64,000 nucleotides of DNA from Comamonas piscis (GTDB lineage Bacteria > Pseudomonadota > Gammaproteobacteria > Burkholderiales > Burkholderiaceae_C): the NCBI RefSeq assembly GCF_014109725.1, contig NZ_CP058554.1, forward strand, positions 3,038,001 through 3,102,000, written 5' to 3'. Every line of letters begins with the position of its first letter. Within the stretch, counting starts at the first letter, position 1. Below the pieces are notes generated by a model, which had not been told where the DNA came from, did not search any database, and saw only the letters and a list, made by a program, of their open reading frames with translations. The translations under genes and the position numbers were made by a program. This document shows positions 61,532 through 64,000 of the stretch, in pieces.

Positions 61532-61566
61532 GAAAAACCTGCTGCACTTGCATGCAACAGGTTTTC
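61532..61566 (-). terminator. Terminator after tRNA-Pro copy 2
   Basis: Minus-strand hairpin built from ACCTGCTGCA and TGCAACAGGT with a T run (AAAAA at 61534). It is a diverged sister of the hairpins after the other two copies, sharing the CACTTGCATGC middle. Confidence 0.75.
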
Positions 61567-61574
61567 AATAAGGA

Positions 61575-61651
61575 TGGTCGGAGCGGTGGGATTCGAACTC
61601 ACGACCCTCTGCTCCCAAAGCAGATGCGCTACCAGGCTGCGCTACGCTCCG
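61575..61651 (-). tRNA. tRNA-Pro (anticodon UGG), copy 2
   Basis: 77 nt with encoded CCA, identical to the copy at 19263-19339: acceptor CGGAGCG / CGCTCCG, anticodon loop TTTGGGA, T-loop TTCGAAT. Upstream on the minus strand are a TACAAT -10 box and the same AGCGGCTTAG leader as copy 1. Confidence 0.97.
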
Positions 61652-61752
61652 ACTAAGCCGCTATTGTATAACGTCTCGGACCCTGCAAAAGACAAAAATG
61701 ATTACTTTGGCAACATTAAATCTGCGGGCACCATGGCGTGGCGCGAGCAAAA

Positions 61753-61788
61753 CAAAAAACCTGCTGCACTTGCGTACAACAGGTTTTT
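61753..61788 (-). terminator. Terminator after tRNA-Pro copy 3
   Basis: Minus-strand hairpin AACCTGCTGCA with a partner AACAGGTT, T run from the A stretch at 61753-61758. Third member of the related tRNA-Pro terminator set. Confidence 0.72.
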
Positions 61789-61796
61789 AAATGGAA

Positions 61797-61873
61797 TGGT
61801 CGGAGCGGCGGGATTCGAACTCGCGACCCTCTGCTCCCAAAGCAGATGCGCTACCAGGCTGCGCTACGCTCCG
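61797..61873 (-). tRNA. tRNA-Pro (anticodon UGG), copy 3
   Basis: 77 nt with encoded CCA. It differs from copies 1 and 2 only in the T-stem, where pair 50:64 is C-G instead of T-A, a compensated change. A TAGAAT -10 box and a nearly identical leader lie upstream on the minus strand. 145 bp separate it from copy 2. Confidence 0.97.
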
Positions 61874-61982
61874 ACTAAGCCGTTATTCTAACCAGGGTTT
61901 GGGCAGTGGTTTTTCGTATTTGACGATTTTTTTACAACTGCCCTGCTCGCACCAAGGCGCAACACTTGCTGCGCCCTAGCCA

Positions 61983-62231
61983 TTAGCGCTGCGATGGCGC
62001 TGGGCCACGGCCAGGCAGGTGACGGAAAGTGATACGGCCCTTGCTCAAATCGTAAGGCGACATTTCCAGCGACACCTTGTCACCCGCCAGAATGCGGATG
62101 TGGTGTTTGCGCATCTTGCCGCCCGTGTAAGCAATCAGCTCATGACCGTTTTCCAGCTTCACGCGAAAACGCGAATCAGGCAACACTTCGGTCACGGAGC
62201 CTTGCATCTCAATCAGTTCTTCTTTAGCCAT
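61983..62231 (-). CDS. infA: Translation initiation factor IF-1, extended form
   Basis: 82 residues from the ATG at 62231 (MAKEELIEMQGSVTEVLPDS); the open frame continues upstream without a site. The OB fold is complete, with FRVKLENGHELIAYTGGKMR, KHHIRILAGDKVSLEMSPYD and LSKGRITFR. Ordinary IF-1 ends near residue 72; this one carries about ten more residues, HLPGRGPAPSQR. Beta-proteobacteria often have a second infA outside the ribosomal protein operon, and the lone position here fits that paralogue. A weak GGCGCA / TGCGCC hairpin lies downstream at 61956-61975. Confidence 0.93.
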   Translation of the reverse strand: MAKEELIEMQGSVTEVLPDSRFRVKLENGHELIAYTGGKMRKHHIRILAGDKVSLEMSPYDLSKGRITFRHLPGRGPAPSQR

Positions 62232-62687
62232 ATAAGTCGACGAATCCTTGTCTAGTGGTGCATGCGCGAAAACAGATTCTCGCGATGCTGATCTGTGTGC
62301 CACCAGCAGCGGTGGCTTTCCTGGGCTCTGGGTATGTCCTTGCGGACCATGAACCCTGTCATCCCTTGCAATACAGATACGGCCCGAAATATTCGGTGCG
62401 TACCAGCCGCTCCAAGCCGCGCGGTGCCCGGCACCAGGCGCTCCCTGCGCTGTAAAAGCTTGCAAAGCTCTCTATTGTACTATGTACAGGGGATTTATGC
62501 GCAGCGCATTCATGCATAAACGGCGTAGCGTCTTCGCTGGTCCTTTCTTGTGCGTTAAGAGCGCATTGGCTGGTGCCGCTTGCCAGCGCCGCGGTAGCCG
62601 TTACCCGCACATCGCATCGGTTAGCATCACCCGCAAAGCGCCCTCGCCTTTCCCCTCCTCACAACCCAGCCCAAAAACCGCCCCACC
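62232..62687. other. Intergenic region between infA and the EVE-domain gene
   Basis: 456 bp without a supported gene. Short ORFs exist but have no ribosome binding site or recognisable product. A perfect palindrome TGTAC-TAT-GTACA lies at 62476-62488 in the most A+T-rich part, where a promoter for infA or for a leader transcript could sit. Nothing else recognised. Confidence 0.45.
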
Positions 62688-63167
62688 ATGAACGCTGCCC
62701 CCCGCTACTGGTTGATGAAGAACGAACCCGATGAATATGGGATCGACCAGGCGCTCGCCGCGCCTGATGCCACGATTGCCTGGGACGGCGTGCGCAACTA
62801 CCAGGCGCGCAACTTTATGCGCGATGGCATGCAGGTGGGCGATGGGGTGCTGTACTGGCATTCCAGCTGCGCCGAGCCGGGCATTTATGGCATCGCCCGC
62901 GTTGCAGGCAACTTGCGGCCGGATGCCAGCCAGTTCGATGCCCAGTCCAAATACTTCGACCCCAAGTCCAAGCGGGAGGCGCCGCGCTGGCTGATGCTCG
63001 ATGTGCAGGCACTGCGCAAGATTGAACCCATCAGCGTGGCCGCGTTGCGCCAGTACCCGGAGCTGCAAGACATGCGGGTGCTGCAAAAAGGCAATCGCCT
63101 GTCGATCACGCCGGTGGATGCCGTGCATTGGGACTTCATCATCGGCTTGATCGAGGCGCAGCGCTAA
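62688..63167 (+). CDS. EVE-domain protein (YTH/PUA-like RNA-binding fold)
   Basis: 159 residues, all one EVE domain: RYWLMKNEPDEYGIDQ, WDGVRNYQARNFMRDGMQVG, VLYWHSSCAEPGIYGIARV and the late LSITPV. The pocket Trp and Asn residues of the fold (WDGVRNYQARN) are present. EVE domains bind modified bases in RNA or DNA; in stand-alone bacterial form the physiological ligand is unknown. Monocistronic. Confidence 0.92.
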   Translation: MNAAPRYWLMKNEPDEYGIDQALAAPDATIAWDGVRNYQARNFMRDGMQVGDGVLYWHSSCAEPGIYGIARVAGNLRPDASQFDAQSKYFDPKSKREAPRWLMLDVQALRKIEPISVAALRQYPELQDMRVLQKGNRLSITPVDAVHWDFIIGLIEAQR

Positions 63168-63305
63168 AGCAACTGCTGGAGAGCCGGCATGCGCCCTCCC
63201 CTTGGGCAGAAAGGCAGTACGGCATAATGCAAAAACACCTTAGCCACCCATGCCTTCAGCAGGGGTAGCTATTTTTTTGATACCCATTTCGCACCCAAGA
63301 TCACC

Positions 63306-63620
63306 ATGGCTTTCGCTGACAATCTCCAATCCCTGCCCGCCATCGACCATATCGCCGAGCTGCAGCTGATCGATGCCGATGGCCAGCTGGCAGCCAGCAT
63401 TCCGAATGCGCCGGGCAAGGCCGGCTCGGTGCGGGTGTACAACGCCTTGGCCGCCAAGCATGGCGGCATCAATGTGGCAGCGGCTGAAGAAGGCCTGCAG
63501 ATCTTTGCCGAGCATACCGACGACGCCAAGGCCCGCCCCGGCGCGCATCCCAATATCGACCGCCTGCTGGAGGTGATCGCCTCCGGCAAGGGCTATACCG
63601 TCAAACTCGTTTCGGCCTGA
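63306..63620 (+). CDS. DUF2322 family protein
   Basis: 104 residues with the family-like pattern LPAIDHIAELQLIDADGQLA, GKAGSVRVYNALA, and HPNIDRLLEVI near the end. A small cytosolic alpha/beta protein of unknown function. Its last 28 bases overlap the convergent amidotransferase gene. Confidence 0.82.
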   Translation: MAFADNLQSLPAIDHIAELQLIDADGQLAASIPNAPGKAGSVRVYNALAAKHGGINVAAAEEGLQIFAEHTDDAKARPGAHPNIDRLLEVIASGKGYTVKLVSA

Positions 63621-64000
63621 GCGGCTTGGGGCTCTTGCCCCGCCGATGCAACTGCCGGCTGGCGTGCATAGGCTGCAACAAAGCGCTGCAGCATCTGCTG
63701 TGGCACAGGGGTTTCGGCCAATTGGCCCAGCATGGCATCCGGGTCAAAACCTTCTGATTGCAGCACCTGCGCACGCAGTTGGATGCAGGTTGCCGCAATC
63801 GCCGGGCTGAACTCGGGATGGAATTGGGTAGACACCGCATTGGGTCCGTAACGCACAACCTGGTGCGGGTCATGCGCTGAACGGGCGAGCACCTGGGCAC
63901 CCGGTGGCAGCTCCAGCACTGTCTGCATATGGGTCAGGTTGGCTTTGAAGCGCGAGCCAGCGCCTGCAAGCAAGGGCTCGGCCTCGGCGCCTGGCAGCAG
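63593..64000 (-). CDS. Glutamine amidotransferase-like protein (partial, 5' end beyond window)
   Basis: The frame is open through the right edge of the window, so only the C-terminal 135 residues are visible. SAHDPHQVVRYGPNAVSTQF followed by HPEFSP contains the catalytic His-x-Glu of class I glutamine amidotransferases (GMP synthase-like stand-alone group). The Cys part and the partner function lie outside. The stop is 28 bp inside the 3' end of the convergent DUF2322 gene. Confidence 0.8.
   Translation of the reverse strand: MLPGAEAEPLLAGAGSRFKANLTHMQTVLELPPGAQVLARSAHDPHQVVRYGPNAVSTQFHPEFSPAIAATCIQLRAQVLQSEGFDPDAMLGQLAETPVPQQMLQRFVAAYARQPAVASAGQEPQAAQAETSLTV

Noticed and set aside
61574..61891. 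Plus-strand ORFs of the type VGFELTTLCSQSRCATRLRY over the tRNA region, also at 19079-19344
   Set aside because: They are antisense readings of the tRNA-Pro genes, a well-known false protein family. The repeated peptide reflects the repeated tRNA.
62255..62455. 66-residue ORF between infA and the EVE gene
   Set aside because: No ribosome binding site, mixed composition, no family resemblance; overlapped by other equally poor ORFs.
1..64000. CRISPR arrays, insertion sequences or prophage
   Set aside because: No regular spaced repeats, transposase or phage structural genes were seen; the only mobile-type protein is the tyrosine recombinase at 17145.

Overview
The window is about 64 kb of GC-rich chromosomal DNA with the gene content of a beta-proteobacterium, most probably Burkholderiales, family Comamonadaceae (Comamonas, Delftia or Acidovorax type). 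This rests on the protein types: an extended IF-1, a KfrA-like protein, an aminophosphonate ABC operon, a T6SS with a TssQ-like lipoprotein, and class Ia RNR with YfaE. It is an inference; no rRNA is present. I saw no insertion sequence, CRISPR array, rRNA operon or replication origin.

Layout. 1-9.0 kb: the tail of an upstream gene, an AI-2E-family membrane protein with an extra cytosolic domain, a LysR regulator / MFS transporter / dkgB group whose divergent promoter region holds a 164-bp palindrome, two small hypothetical genes and a gamma-glutamyltransferase. 9.0-15.2 kb: an aminophosphonate operon on the minus strand (phnS, phnT, a fused permease, a FAD oxidoreductase and phnX) with no PhnW transaminase in the window. 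15.4-19.4 kb: an RNase H-like protein, a divergent KfrA-like DNA-binding protein / tyrosine recombinase pair sharing a large palindromic operator, a DUF1624 membrane protein and tRNA-Pro.

19.4-35.9 kb: a type VI secretion locus. The membrane complex (TssJ, TssL, TssM), TssK, TssA, TagF, TssQ and the kinase / FHA protein / phosphatase circuit are present. ClpV (TssH) is cut off before its second ATPase domain, and tssB, tssC, hcp, tssE, tssF, tssG and vgrG are absent. An internal deletion ending in clpV explains both facts.

36-44.2 kb: a MexEF-OprN-type RND efflux operon, an alpha/beta hydrolase homologue that has lost its catalytic Ser and His, and a divergent LysR regulator. 44.2-50.5 kb: a cobalamin-riboswitch-controlled uptake operon (btuB-btuF-btuC-btuD) ending in a fusion of a degenerate CbiX-like domain with a thioredoxin-like [2Fe-2S] ferredoxin. 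50.6-56.9 kb: a LysR regulator, an MHS-family transporter and hydantoinase/oxoprolinase subunits HyuB and HyuA.

57.4-61.1 kb: class Ia ribonucleotide reductase (nrdA-nrdB-yfaE) with a tandem pair of NrdR boxes upstream. 61.5-64 kb: two further copies of tRNA-Pro(UGG), an IF-1, an EVE-domain protein, a DUF2322 protein and the 3' part of a glutamine amidotransferase-like gene that leaves the window.

The strongest points for a second look are the truncated T6SS, the KfrA/recombinase pair, the PhnW-less aminophosphonate operon, the pseudo-esterase beside the efflux pump, and the CbiX-like/ferredoxin fusion in the B12 operon.
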